From assembly GCF_002160865.1 (NCBI RefSeq), contig NZ_NFLJ01000001.1, forward strand, positions 1 to 64,000: a stretch of DNA of 64,000 bases, read 5' to 3'. A program made the position numbers and the translations under genes. The notes beneath the pieces are model-generated. The model saw only the letters and a program-made list of their open reading frames with translations. It was not told where the DNA came from and did not search any database. This DNA comes from Massiliimicrobium timonense (GTDB lineage: Bacteria > Bacillota_I > Bacilli_A > Erysipelotrichales > Coprobacillaceae). Shown piece by piece: positions 10,801 through 16,965 of this stretch. Every line of letters starts with the position of its first letter. The stretch's first letter is position 1.

Positions 10801-12186
10801 GATGGTAGAAAGATTGGATTGGATCAAAGATTGATGAATCCATTATTGCCTGACGATGAAAATAGTAAGTTAAATGTCTGTGTGAAAAATGTTCTAAGGA
10901 TTTATAACGAAGGACAACAAGATAAACTCACACAGCTTTTATTTTGTGATTTATCAACACCAAAGAATGATGATACATTTAATGTCTATGATGATATCAA
11001 AAAAAAGCTTATTCAAAATGGTGTGGCTGAAAGTGAAATAGCATTTATTCATGATGCAGATAGTGAGGCAAAGAAAAAAGAACTCTTTTCAAAAGTTCGC
11101 TTAGGACAGGTAAGAGTATTGTTAGGAAGTACGCAAAAAATGGGTGCAGGAACTAATGTTCAGGATAGACTTGTTGCAGTTCATCACTTAGATGTTGGTT
11201 GGCGTCCATCGGATATGACACAAAGAAATGGTCGAATCATTCGTCAAGGAAACATGAATAAAGAAGTTCATGTGTATCAGTATGTGACCGAGGGAACATT
11301 TGATGCTTATTTATATCAAACTTTAGAGAATAAACAGAAATTTATTAGTCAGATCATGACAAGTAAATCTCCAGTCCGTTCTTGTGATGATGTTGATGAG
11401 CAGGTATTATCTTATGCAGAAATCAAAGCGTTATGTGCCGGTAATCCACTCATTAAGGAAAAGATGGATCTAGATATAGATGTTGCAAGGTTAAAAGTCT
11501 TAAAAGCAGATTATCAAAGCCAACAGTATCGTATGGAGGATAAACTTTTAAAATACTATCCATCTGAGATTGAAAAAACAAAGGAGTATATCAAAGGCTA
11601 TATGGAGGATATTGAAACTGTAAAAGATAATCCTTTGCCATTAGAGGGATTTGTAGGAATGACTATTCATGATAAAAATATCATGGATAAAGAACTCACT
11701 GGAGAAGCAATTCTGACTGCTTGTAAGAACTTTAAGGATAGCGAGAAAGAAATTTTAGGAAGTTATCGTGGCTTTAAGATGGAGCTTACTTTGGATATAT
11801 TCCAACGAAATTTTGAAATCATTTTAAAAGGTAAAATGAGTCATCATGTAACATTAGGAACTGATGCAAGAGGAAATATTACTCGTTTGGATAACGCACT
11901 GGCCAATATCGAAAACCAATTAGAAAAAGAAAATAAAGAATTGGAAAACCTTATAAATCAACAAGAAGCAACAAAACTCGAACTAGGTAAACCATTTCCA
12001 CACGAAGAAGAATTACGTCAAAAAAACTCTCGTTTAGCAGAACTAGATGCTCTGTTGAATATGGACGGCAGTAATGAACAAAATAAAGATGAAAAATCAT
12101 CAGTGTTAGATGATTTGAAAAGTAATACTGCTAAATCCAATTCATGTAGTAACAAAGCTGATAAAGAGGTGGAATATGAGAGATAA
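4891..12186 (+). CDS. Giant ICE DNA methylase-SNF2 helicase (DarB/LtrC-like)
   Basis: A 2,431-residue multidomain protein with ribosome site GGAGGG. The N-terminal ~120 residues (YTFTYPEQIMIFAQRPNA, VKRGSKGIALF) match the ArdC/LtrC-like N-terminal domain. A low-complexity Ser/Gln/Glu linker spans about residues 255-370. A helical region is followed by an N6-adenine methylase with GNVPFGNY (about N1010, an NPPF variant). An SF2/SNF2 helicase follows: Walker A HEVGAGKS (about 1620-1627), DESH box (1783-1786), FATGTPVSNS (about 1832), and QRNGRIIRQG (about 2111). A coiled coil forms the C-terminus. Comparable architecture occurs in phage P1 DarB, an antirestriction factor, so protection of incoming ICE DNA is a reasonable inference. 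A tnpV frame is overprinted in the linker. Confidence 0.85.
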   Translation: MNDKQRYFNEIALETIKEMTTDVEKWMSFLKTMSYNYTFTYPEQIMIFAQRPNAILCKEFDEWRLEKQRYVKRGSKGIALFANNGYRSYLRYVFDVADTGTRPNSLDLNELWKLDEQHQGYIQELLENEFKIKENDLLNQIPKVVSKLADEYWHDFEHEFADIVADSFLEEYDGYNKEVAFKRAVTVSATYCVYLRCIEHPENYFENDDFMSIYEFNTRKAINALGTAVNSITTQVLKEVELGIEQYKSEKERSIQDERNELFASGRLSNSQHGIERTEPSRIEQVGANEKDVSRGTQANDLQRHDSERNVDSSLDGSTGNSTEQNEIVDGAVVGKESSTEQENQSDGLGTTYEQPKKRSRRNREDGTNQQLSLLDFISEEEQIQFIDQTENKNQLSSFFSIEQEELNQFLIYGSNTTDSRMMVVTEFMKQKPIEDIAQYLRNIYVGGYGIIGDHRNIAAWYGDDGIEFAKGNKALFVPQAQVVPWLEVAKTIQSLLENGQFMTNVELQEAPSFERKQLAEKLWYLYRDFDEPAKEANLLSKLSEFERKGFPEETQEMAKMLQYESYVAILKDQFEEFINLYEQDRGLLRFHYHDCEDIKKRLVELSLPRISFETTISELPPIKSFITDDEIEEELLQGSSFAQGKTRIFNYFAENHTNKEKAEFLKKEYGIGGRSHALSSSDGSGQDHDAKGIRYKKKDCDDVKLSWPQVVKRIDSLMLEERYFPEVMYEFDDVPSNVDMVAKETEVSLEQKVEESKEDDFPYEIGQMVSIDDTAFEITGMNDDIVQLIDKSLSYPVYRVEKKENFEQLVSLMPVNEIEEKKDIEANNFMITDEHLGEGGPKQKYSRNVEAIRLLYQLENEDRNATEEEQEVLSQYVGWGGLPDVFDSQKEAWVKEYKELKELLPEREYKMARASTLNAHYTSPVVIEAMYKALAQMGFTSGNILEPSMGIGNFFGMLPDEMRNSRLYGIELDSISGRIAKKLYPKADITVTGFETMDRRDFYDIAIGNVPFGNYKVSDKPYDKLGFSIHNYFFAKALDQIRPGGVIAFVTSRFTMDQQSPDVRKYIAQRAELLGAIRLPNNAFKANAGAEVVSDIIFLQKREHPIDIEPDWVHLGYSDDIALNSYFVEHPNMILGELTTKSTAYGKDELTVKPYEDKELSVLLSEAIINIHGKYLDAEITDYKTMEDVETIPADPDVKNYSYTVVNDEVYFRENSIMRHCNLNETAKRRIKGLAELRQIVNDLIEYQLEDYPNEDIKNKQKELNDVYDSFTDKYGLINSRGNSLAFSDDSSYYLLCSLENIDENGNLESKADMFTKRTIRPSVDITSVDTASEALAISIGERGQVDLPFMSELLGTPNDFDKIINELRGVIFKDPLGSDDIEKDWQTSDEYLSGNVREKLHIARIVAKDNPMFEVNVEALEKAQPKDLDASEIDVRLGATWIDKDYIQQFMYELFETPYYLQSYIEVHYSEMTAEWRITGKSVGSRNDVLVNVTYGTERANGFKILEDTLNLKDVRIYDIIEENGKQKRVLNKRETTLAQQKQQAIKEAFQDWIWKDAKRREHLIQIYNELFNSNRPREYDGSHIRFHGMNPDIELRPHQKNAVAHVLYGGNTLLAHEVGAGKSFEMAASAMESKRLGLCQKSLFVVPNHLTLQWANEFLRLYPSAKLLVASKKDFETANRKKFCARIATGDYDAVIIGHSQFERIPISAQRQEKLLREQIQDIENALEELKYSRGENFTIKQMEKTRKSLEARLDKLLANDKKDDVITFEQLGVDRLFVDESHAFKNLFLYTKMRNVAGLSTSEAQKSSDMFMKCRYMDEITNGKGVIFATGTPVSNSMTELYTIMRYLQYSTLQQMKLTHFDCWASTFGETTTAIELAPEGTGYRARTRFAKFFNLPELMNIFKEVADIKTSDQLNLPVPKTKFETVVVQPSKIQKEMVESLSERAALVHGGNVDPSVDNMLKITSDGRKIGLDQRLMNPLLPDDENSKLNVCVKNVLRIYNEGQQDKLTQLLFCDLSTPKNDDTFNVYDDIKKKLIQNGVAESEIAFIHDADSEAKKKELFSKVRLGQVRVLLGSTQKMGAGTNVQDRLVAVHHLDVGWRPSDMTQRNGRIIRQGNMNKEVHVYQYVTEGTFDAYLYQTLENKQKFISQIMTSKSPVRSCDDVDEQVLSYAEIKALCAGNPLIKEKMDLDIDVARLKVLKADYQSQQYRMEDKLLKYYPSEIEKTKEYIKGYMEDIETVKDNPLPLEGFVGMTIHDKNIMDKELTGEAILTACKNFKDSEKEILGSYRGFKMELTLDIFQRNFEIILKGKMSHHVTLGTDARGNITRLDNALANIENQLEKENKELENLINQQEATKLELGKPFPHEEELRQKNSRLAELDALLNMDGSNEQNKDEKSSVLDDLKSNTAKSNSCSNKADKEVEYER
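5660..6007 (+). CDS. tnpV: TnpV-like protein overprinted in the methylase-helicase linker
   Basis: A 115-residue frame lying wholly inside the giant methylase-helicase gene, in a different + frame. It has its own ribosome site (AAAGGAG at about 5645-5651) nine bases before ATG 5660. The product begins MNEMSYLQVGDYQIPN and continues with WGQMRKTYLEEHKP, then MAWVRHMNSLKSEAEEIV; this is the layout of TnpV, the small transposon-encoded protein first named in Tn4451-type elements. The host protein encodes a low-complexity linker here, consistent with overprinting. TnpV's biochemical role is unknown. Expression is inferred from the ribosome site and family match, not shown. Confidence 0.7.
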   Translation: MNEMSYLQVGDYQIPNMVLKEQSQAELNKWGQMRKTYLEEHKPMTYNDMILSETLIPHLMEVQETAQNRMKLLMEQLLEKNPAPNKKINQMAWVRHMNSLKSEAEEIVKTELINS

Positions 12187-12502
12187 AGAAATACACTTTG
12201 TAGTATCACAAGAGGAATTGGATAGAATCCGATTAAAGATGTCTGAAATGGAGATACAAAGTTTAAGTGCTTATCTTCGCAAGATGGCACTTGATGGATA
12301 TTGCGTGAAGTTAGATTTGAAAGATGTAAAGGAAATGATTACTCTTTTAAGACGTTGCAGCAACAACCTGAATCAATATGCTAAACGTGCAAATGCAATC
12401 AATAGTGTATATCTTACCGATATCGAAGATTTACAAAGTCGGCTAGATGAGATCTGGAGTGTAAGCAAAGAAATTCTTCAACGACTTTCAACAATTCAAT
12501 GA
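12176..12502 (+). CDS. mobC: MobC-family mobilization protein
   Basis: A 108-residue relaxosome accessory protein. The N-terminus (KEIHFVVSQEELDRIRLKM) looks like a ribbon-helix-helix strand-helix unit, followed by LSAYLRKMALDGYCV and the MobC signature LLRRCSNNLNQYAKRANAIN. MobC proteins bind oriT near the nick site and help the relaxase melt it. The start overlaps the end of the methylase-helicase gene by 11 bp, indicating coupled translation. Its usual partner, the relaxase, is displaced about 2.5 kb downstream by the membrane protein, a small gene and the HEPN gene. Confidence 0.85.
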   Translation: MRDKEIHFVVSQEELDRIRLKMSEMEIQSLSAYLRKMALDGYCVKLDLKDVKEMITLLRRCSNNLNQYAKRANAINSVYLTDIEDLQSRLDEIWSVSKEILQRLSTIQ

Positions 12503-12511
12503 TTAAAAAGA

Positions 12512-12531
12512 GGTATGGTTCTTGCCATACC
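12512..12531. other. Hairpin after mobC
   Basis: GGTATGG and CCATACC form a perfect 7-bp stem with loop TTCTTG just after the mobC stop. No T-tract follows, so it is either a weak terminator or an mRNA stability or DNA-binding element. Confidence 0.45.
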
Positions 12532-12628
12532 GTTACATAATAATTGTTAATTTGACCTTAACATCATTGAGTTTTTTTAAAAGTATAATTACAATTAATT
12601 TAGAAAAGATGAAAGGACAGTGATCAAG

Positions 12629-12904
12629 ATGTTATTGAAGTTATTTGTATATCCAATCATGTTTATAGTTAAGATGTTTGAATTGTTCATAAAGCTAACA
12701 ATGAATGTTTCTAGCTATGTGATAGGACTTCTCATGACTATTTTAGTTGTCGGTGGTATTTATACAATCGTTGTTCAAAAATGGACACAGTTGCTTATTC
12801 TATCTATCATGTTTGCGGGTTGTATGTTGATTATTTTCTTAGCAGCTTGGTTGTCCGTAACCTTAGAAAATATAAATTATAGATTAGCTAATTTGATAAA
12901 ATAA
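12629..12904 (+). CDS. Small two-to-three-helix membrane protein of the ICE
   Basis: About 91 residues with hydrophobic segments near residues 5-20, 33-48 and 55-75, and no other motif. The ATG at 12629 is used here; an in-frame GTG at 12620 is the alternative but sits only 3 nt after the AAAGGA site. It is followed 12 bp later by a second small gene. Small membrane proteins are common in ICE transfer regions, but nothing in the sequence assigns a specific role. Not recognised. Confidence 0.6.
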   Translation: MLLKLFVYPIMFIVKMFELFIKLTMNVSSYVIGLLMTILVVGGIYTIVVQKWTQLLILSIMFAGCMLIIFLAAWLSVTLENINYRLANLIK

Positions 12905-12916
12905 AGGAGAAGGCAG

Positions 12917-13168
12917 ATGAATATTAAATTTATGTCAGAGTTCTATGAACGATTTTATGATGATCCTGTTTTTGAAACTATAGGTCAGAAAGAAGAATAC
13001 AAGGAAATAAAAAGAAGAATCAAAGAAGGCGAAGAAAAATTAAGAAAAATCATTGGAGAAATCGAATTGGATACATGGGAATTGTTTGAAGATATCATGA
13101 CTGCTCAATATGAATATGTAACATTGGTTGCAAAAGAAATATGTTCAAAAAGTGCAGAGAATAAGTAG
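12917..13168 (+). CDS. Small helical protein (DUF6809-like, uncertain)
   Basis: An 83-residue charged protein with ribosome site AAAGGAGAAGG. It is helical throughout, with the pattern FYERFYDDPVF, a Lys/Glu-rich helix, then a C-terminal helix (LFEDIMTAQYEYV). The layout resembles small Firmicutes proteins that I associate with DUF6809, but the match is weak. It forms a pair with the preceding membrane protein and is the last gene before a 320-bp AT-rich gap. Confidence 0.55.
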   Translation: MNIKFMSEFYERFYDDPVFETIGQKEEYKEIKRRIKEGEEKLRKIIGEIELDTWELFEDIMTAQYEYVTLVAKEICSKSAENK

Positions 13169-13491
13169 ACTAGCCATAGGAAGATTAATTTGAAAGAATA
13201 GAATTAACAAGTTCTTATTTATCAGCAATTGAAAATACACATATCAAAAATTCTTTTGATATTCTTTATTTAATTATTAAATATAGATATGAGTTTAATC
13301 ATATCTTGAAATGATTTGCATAATATAAATCCACGATTTTTAAAACTACTTTAATTTAAAGATACTGCTGAAAAGAAATAAAAGAAAGCATTATATAAAA
13401 GTTATAAATGTATCAAGGTTTTTATGGTTGCTGTTAAAAAAAAGAGTTATAATGACTAAGATTAAACTATTATAATAAAGGAGAAATCACT
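13169..13491. other. AT-rich intergenic region upstream of the HEPN gene
   Basis: No open frame with a ribosome site was seen in either strand. A TATAAT hexamer at 13448-13453 with a poor TTG-containing -35 region (about 13425-13433) is the likely promoter of the HEPN gene. A ribosome site (AAAGGAG) lies just before 13492. The rest shows no clear repeats. Confidence 0.5.
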
Positions 13492-14898
13492 ATGGAACAA
13501 ATACCGGATAATTTTAATGGATATCTAAAAATTGGCAATATCGAGTTTACTTATAATATAGACAAATTTAATGTTTCCCTACTACCAGTACAAGAGGATC
13601 AGTATGAAAAATACAAAGTTTTTGAATCTATTCGTGTAGCTAATAGACAAATACCCGAATTTTTCTTTGGGATACACCAAGGTAGGACAATTGCTTTCTT
13701 ACATAATGGCAACTTTAATACTTCAATTTTGGGTATAGATATGTCTATTCGATTTGCGACACCACTTATAATTGAAGCGGTAGGTAATACTAAAGATTTT
13801 TATAATAGGATGTCTGAGCCGTGGAATAGGTTTCATGCTATTACATTTTTTGGAGGAATTATAAATTCTGTTTTTCCGCCTAATGTAGCTCTTGAACCTA
13901 TTGACATTAAAGAATTACTTAATACTAATGGTGTAAGACAAATCAAAACCAAATCTTGGGATGATTATCAACAATCTATTGATTTTATCTTTGACAATGA
14001 AAAAACAAATATGACAATTTCTGTTACACAAACTTATGAAAAAATAAATAATAGCAATTTTAATTCATATTCATTGGGAGAATTAAATTCATTCATAAGA
14101 TTGTCTTTTGAACACCCTCAAACTTTTGAGAATATTGCAAAATATTATAACGTCATGAAATCTTTACTCTCAATCTTAACTGGACAAAATAACATTTTTT
14201 TTGATGTATATCTTAGTCAAAGAAATCTAGAAGGAAAATATGATAAAACTGCTAACTGTAAAATATTTGATGGATATGAAAATTATTGCAAAAAAAATTG
14301 TAATAGAGTAATTAATATCAATAATATACTCGAATATATTCCTAAACTAATTAATCAAATAAACGAAAATAAAGTCGATTCATTATTAGATTTATTACCG
14401 AATGATAATAAAGATATTAATAAAATATCAATTAAAAATATTCAAGATATGTGTACAGCTTTAGAAGTGGTTTATAGTATAAATAAGAAAAAACGAAAAA
14501 AAGATGAGTTAATAGAAGAATTAAAAGAGAATATTAATGATACTATACAAACATTTATGAGTAATCATCCTGAAATTGATGTAAATAAGGAAACTACAAT
14601 TTTTAGTGCATTTCAATATCTTAATTATACATTAAAAGAAAAAATTTTTGAGCTCTATAAAGAAAATTGTGCGATTATTGACGAAATTATTAAGAAAAAG
14701 TCCTTGCCTCTTATGAATGAAAGCAATATTTCTGATTTTGTTAAATTAAGAAATCGAAAAACACATTATGGAACTATATCTTGGAATGATAGTGTAAATC
14801 TATATCCTGCTTTATTGGCAATAGTTTATGCAAGTTTTTTTCGATATATTGGATTAAAAGAAGAAGAACTGAAATCTATATTATTGTATATATTTTAG
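13492..14898 (+). CDS. ApeA-like HEPN-domain protein (putative antiphage RNase)
   Basis: A 468-residue cytosolic protein. The N-terminal ~200 residues are beta-rich, beginning DNFNGYLKIGNIEFTYN, in the style of ApeA N-terminal domains. The C-terminal ~200 residues are helical and end with a conserved HEPN core: FVKLRNRKTHYG contains the R-x4-H catalytic motif as R420 to H425. ApeA is a known single-gene antiphage HEPN RNase thought to act by abortive infection. Here it has its own promoter region and terminator, between mobC and the relaxase, and is more AT-rich than its neighbours, so it looks like inserted cargo. Antiphage function is inferred from motif and context; other HEPN families remain possible. 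Confidence 0.7.
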   Translation: MEQIPDNFNGYLKIGNIEFTYNIDKFNVSLLPVQEDQYEKYKVFESIRVANRQIPEFFFGIHQGRTIAFLHNGNFNTSILGIDMSIRFATPLIIEAVGNTKDFYNRMSEPWNRFHAITFFGGIINSVFPPNVALEPIDIKELLNTNGVRQIKTKSWDDYQQSIDFIFDNEKTNMTISVTQTYEKINNSNFNSYSLGELNSFIRLSFEHPQTFENIAKYYNVMKSLLSILTGQNNIFFDVYLSQRNLEGKYDKTANCKIFDGYENYCKKNCNRVININNILEYIPKLINQINENKVDSLLDLLPNDNKDINKISIKNIQDMCTALEVVYSINKKKRKKDELIEELKENINDTIQTFMSNHPEIDVNKETTIFSAFQYLNYTLKEKIFELYKENCAIIDEIIKKKSLPLMNESNISDFVKLRNRKTHYGTISWNDSVNLYPALLAIVYASFFRYIGLKEEELKSILLYIF

Positions 14899-14938
14899 CT
14901 AGTAAAGTAGATTTTTGAACTTGATTATTGGAATAATT

Positions 14939-14970
14939 ACAGTTAATTGTAAAAGATTAACTGTTTTTTT
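14939..14970 (+). terminator. Terminator between HEPN gene and relaxase
   Basis: ACAGTTAAT (14939-14947) pairs perfectly with ATTAACTGT (14956-14964) around an 8-nt loop and is followed by a T-tract. It isolates the HEPN cargo from the relaxase gene. Confidence 0.8.
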
Positions 14971-14990
14971 ATAGAAAAGGAGTTGATCAA

Positions 14991-16358
14991 ATGGCAACGA
15001 CAAGATTAATAGCAATGCATATCAACAAGGGTAAAACTTTAGCACAATGTATTAAGGCGAGAACTGATTATTCAATGAATCCGGACAAGACAGATGATGG
15101 AAATTATATAAGTTCTTATGAATGTGATCCTGTTACTGTAGATGAAGAATTTCTATTAACAAAAAGGGAATATCTACAAAAGGTTGGACGTAAACAGAAA
15201 AAAGATATTATTGCATATCAAATAAGGCAGTCGTTTAAACCAGGAGAAATAACACCAGAGGAAGCTAATAAAATTGGTTATGAATTAGGAATGAGATTTA
15301 CTAAGGGTAAACATGCTTTCATGGTATGCACTCATACAGATAAACCACATATTCATAACCATATCATTTTTAATTCTACAAGACTTGATGCGACTAAGAA
15401 GTTTAAAAATTTTTGGTTTTCTGGATTAGCCATTCAAAGATTAAGTGATATCATTTGTTTGGAAAATGGCTTATCTGTGATTGAAATTAAACCATACTCA
15501 ATGCGAACAAAACGTACAGAATTTCCTAAGAGAGATTCATTCAGAAGTAATATTTGCAATCAAATAGATATTTCCATATCAAAAAATCCCAAAGACTTTG
15601 ATGAGTTTCTATCCTTGATGGCTAAAGCTGGATTTGAATATAAGAGAGGAAAACATATATCTTTTCGAGGAAAAGGACAACAGAGATTTATACGATTACG
15701 TTCATTGGAAGATGGTTACAAAGAAGATGATATAAGGAAACGAATTCATGGAAAATGCACAAAGGCTCATAAAGAACTTAAGTTGAATTTGTTAATCAAT
15801 ATACAAGAAAAGATAATCAATAAAGGTGAAGCATATGAACGTTGGGCAACAAATTTTAATTTAAAGCATATATCTAAAACATTGTTGTTTTTAAGGGACC
15901 ATGAGATTACAAGTATGGAAGATTTGAATAAAAGGGTAGATAGTTCTATTGATCATTTTAATCAATTGTCTGATGACATTAAGGCGAAAGAAAAAAGAAC
16001 TGCAGAAATCCAAGTGTTGAAAAAACATATATTTAATTACTCAGATACTAGAGATATTTATGTGGAATATCGAAAGAGTGGTTATAGTAAAAAGTATCTT
16101 GAAGCACACCGAGAACAGATATTAATTCATAAAGCAGCTAAAGATGCATTTAACGATTTAGGGTGTAAAAAAATACCCAAAGTCAAAGAATTGAATGAGG
16201 AATATTTACAACTCTTATCAGAAAAGAAAAACTTATCTTCAGAATATTATAAGGCACGTTCTTTAATGCAGGAATATAAAAAGGCTCAAAAGAATGTAGA
16301 GGAATTTTTAAGAGAAGATTCTAAATATGATAAAGAAATGAATAAAGTACATCGTTAA
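14991..16358 (+). CDS. Relaxase (MOBP-type, VirD2-like)
   Basis: A 455-residue relaxase that nicks oriT and leads the transferred strand. The N-terminal domain has the three-His metal motif in HTDKPHIHNHIIFN (about residues 117-130), an early candidate nucleophilic Tyr in RTDYSMNP (Y27), and GMRFTKGKHAFM preceding the His motif. The C-terminal half is helical and coiled (residues 280-455), with a Lys-rich tail. Ribosome site AAAAGGAG precedes ATG 14991. MobC lies upstream and an oriT-like hairpin cluster begins about 90 bp downstream. Length and motif order fit MOBP relaxases of Firmicutes ICEs and mobilizable islands. Confidence 0.9.
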   Translation: MATTRLIAMHINKGKTLAQCIKARTDYSMNPDKTDDGNYISSYECDPVTVDEEFLLTKREYLQKVGRKQKKDIIAYQIRQSFKPGEITPEEANKIGYELGMRFTKGKHAFMVCTHTDKPHIHNHIIFNSTRLDATKKFKNFWFSGLAIQRLSDIICLENGLSVIEIKPYSMRTKRTEFPKRDSFRSNICNQIDISISKNPKDFDEFLSLMAKAGFEYKRGKHISFRGKGQQRFIRLRSLEDGYKEDDIRKRIHGKCTKAHKELKLNLLINIQEKIINKGEAYERWATNFNLKHISKTLLFLRDHEITSMEDLNKRVDSSIDHFNQLSDDIKAKEKRTAEIQVLKKHIFNYSDTRDIYVEYRKSGYSKKYLEAHREQILIHKAAKDAFNDLGCKKIPKVKELNEEYLQLLSEKKNLSSEYYKARSLMQEYKKAQKNVEEFLREDSKYDKEMNKVHR

Positions 16359-16361
16359 TTT

Positions 16362-16404
16362 AAAGGATAGAAATTCAACTAATGAATTTAACGATCCTTT
16401 TTTT
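16362..16404 (+). terminator. Terminator after the relaxase
   Basis: Outer stem AAAGGAT/ATCCTTT (16362-16368 and 16394-16400) encloses an inner stem AAATTC/GAATTT (16371-16376 and 16384-16389), followed by a run of T. Confidence 0.65.
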
Positions 16405-16448
16405 CGTTATTGGAAGTTATGTTTTAGCGTTCAGAATGAATGCGTAGC

Positions 16449-16573
16449 CATCACTTATAAGTGATGATTTCAAGGGGATTGGGGTATTCCCCAACCAGTG
16501 ATTTTTGAAATTTGGCAAAAAGGCAAATTCTCAAAAATGAGTGAACTTGGACAAGTTTACACTGCTGGCCCAG
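16449..16573. other. Cluster of five hairpins, candidate oriT
   Basis: Five inverted repeats lie head to tail. They are the palindrome CATCACTTATAAGTGATG (16449-16466); TTGGGG/CCCCAA around TATT (16479-16494); a long stem with arms 16501-16514 and 16524-16538 and one bulge; ACTTG/CAAGT around GA (16545-16556); and CTGG/CCAG around C (16565-16573). The segment has no gene and sits just after the relaxase and its terminator. Clustered inverted repeats beside a relaxase gene are typical of an origin of transfer. The nick site is not identifiable, and a structured RNA is an alternative. Confidence 0.5.
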
Positions 16574-16741
16574 TTTGTGAAATACTATGAAAAAGTGATT
16601 AGAGTTAGAAATATAATAAAAATCATGTGTTCGCAAGAATATTACTTTTAATAAAGGAATAGTAATTGAAAAACGGAGAATAATATGCTAAAATAGAGAA
16701 CAAAATAAAAAGCAATGATAATGTTTCGAGAGGTGGATAAG

Positions 16742-16948
16742 ATGGCAGTTACATATAAGAAACTTTGGAAGATACTAATTGATAAAGATATGAAGAAAAA
16801 GGATTTGCAGTCGCTTGCAGGGATTAGTGCTGCTTCTATAACTAAACTTGGGAAAAATGAAAATGTAAATATGGATATTATTGAAAAAATATGTATCGCA
16901 TTGAAATGTGATGTGTCAGATATTTTAGAGATAACGGAAGATGAATAA
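16742..16948 (+). CDS. Cro/C1-type HTH regulator of the defence operon
   Basis: A 68-residue stand-alone helix-turn-helix protein (MAVTYKKLWKILIDKDM, then DLQSLAGISAASITKLG, then CDVSDILEI). ATG 16742 is chosen because GAGAGGTGG lies 7-12 nt upstream; the in-frame ATG at 16715 lacks a site. It ends 17 bp before the SNF2 gene, in the same direction. Small regulators of this kind often precede restriction or defence operons and delay or tune their expression, so control of the 16966-32484 operon is the likely role (inference). Confidence 0.75.
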   Translation: MAVTYKKLWKILIDKDMKKKDLQSLAGISAASITKLGKNENVNMDIIEKICIALKCDVSDILEITEDE

Positions 16949-16965
16949 AGGAGTAAAGTGATTTT

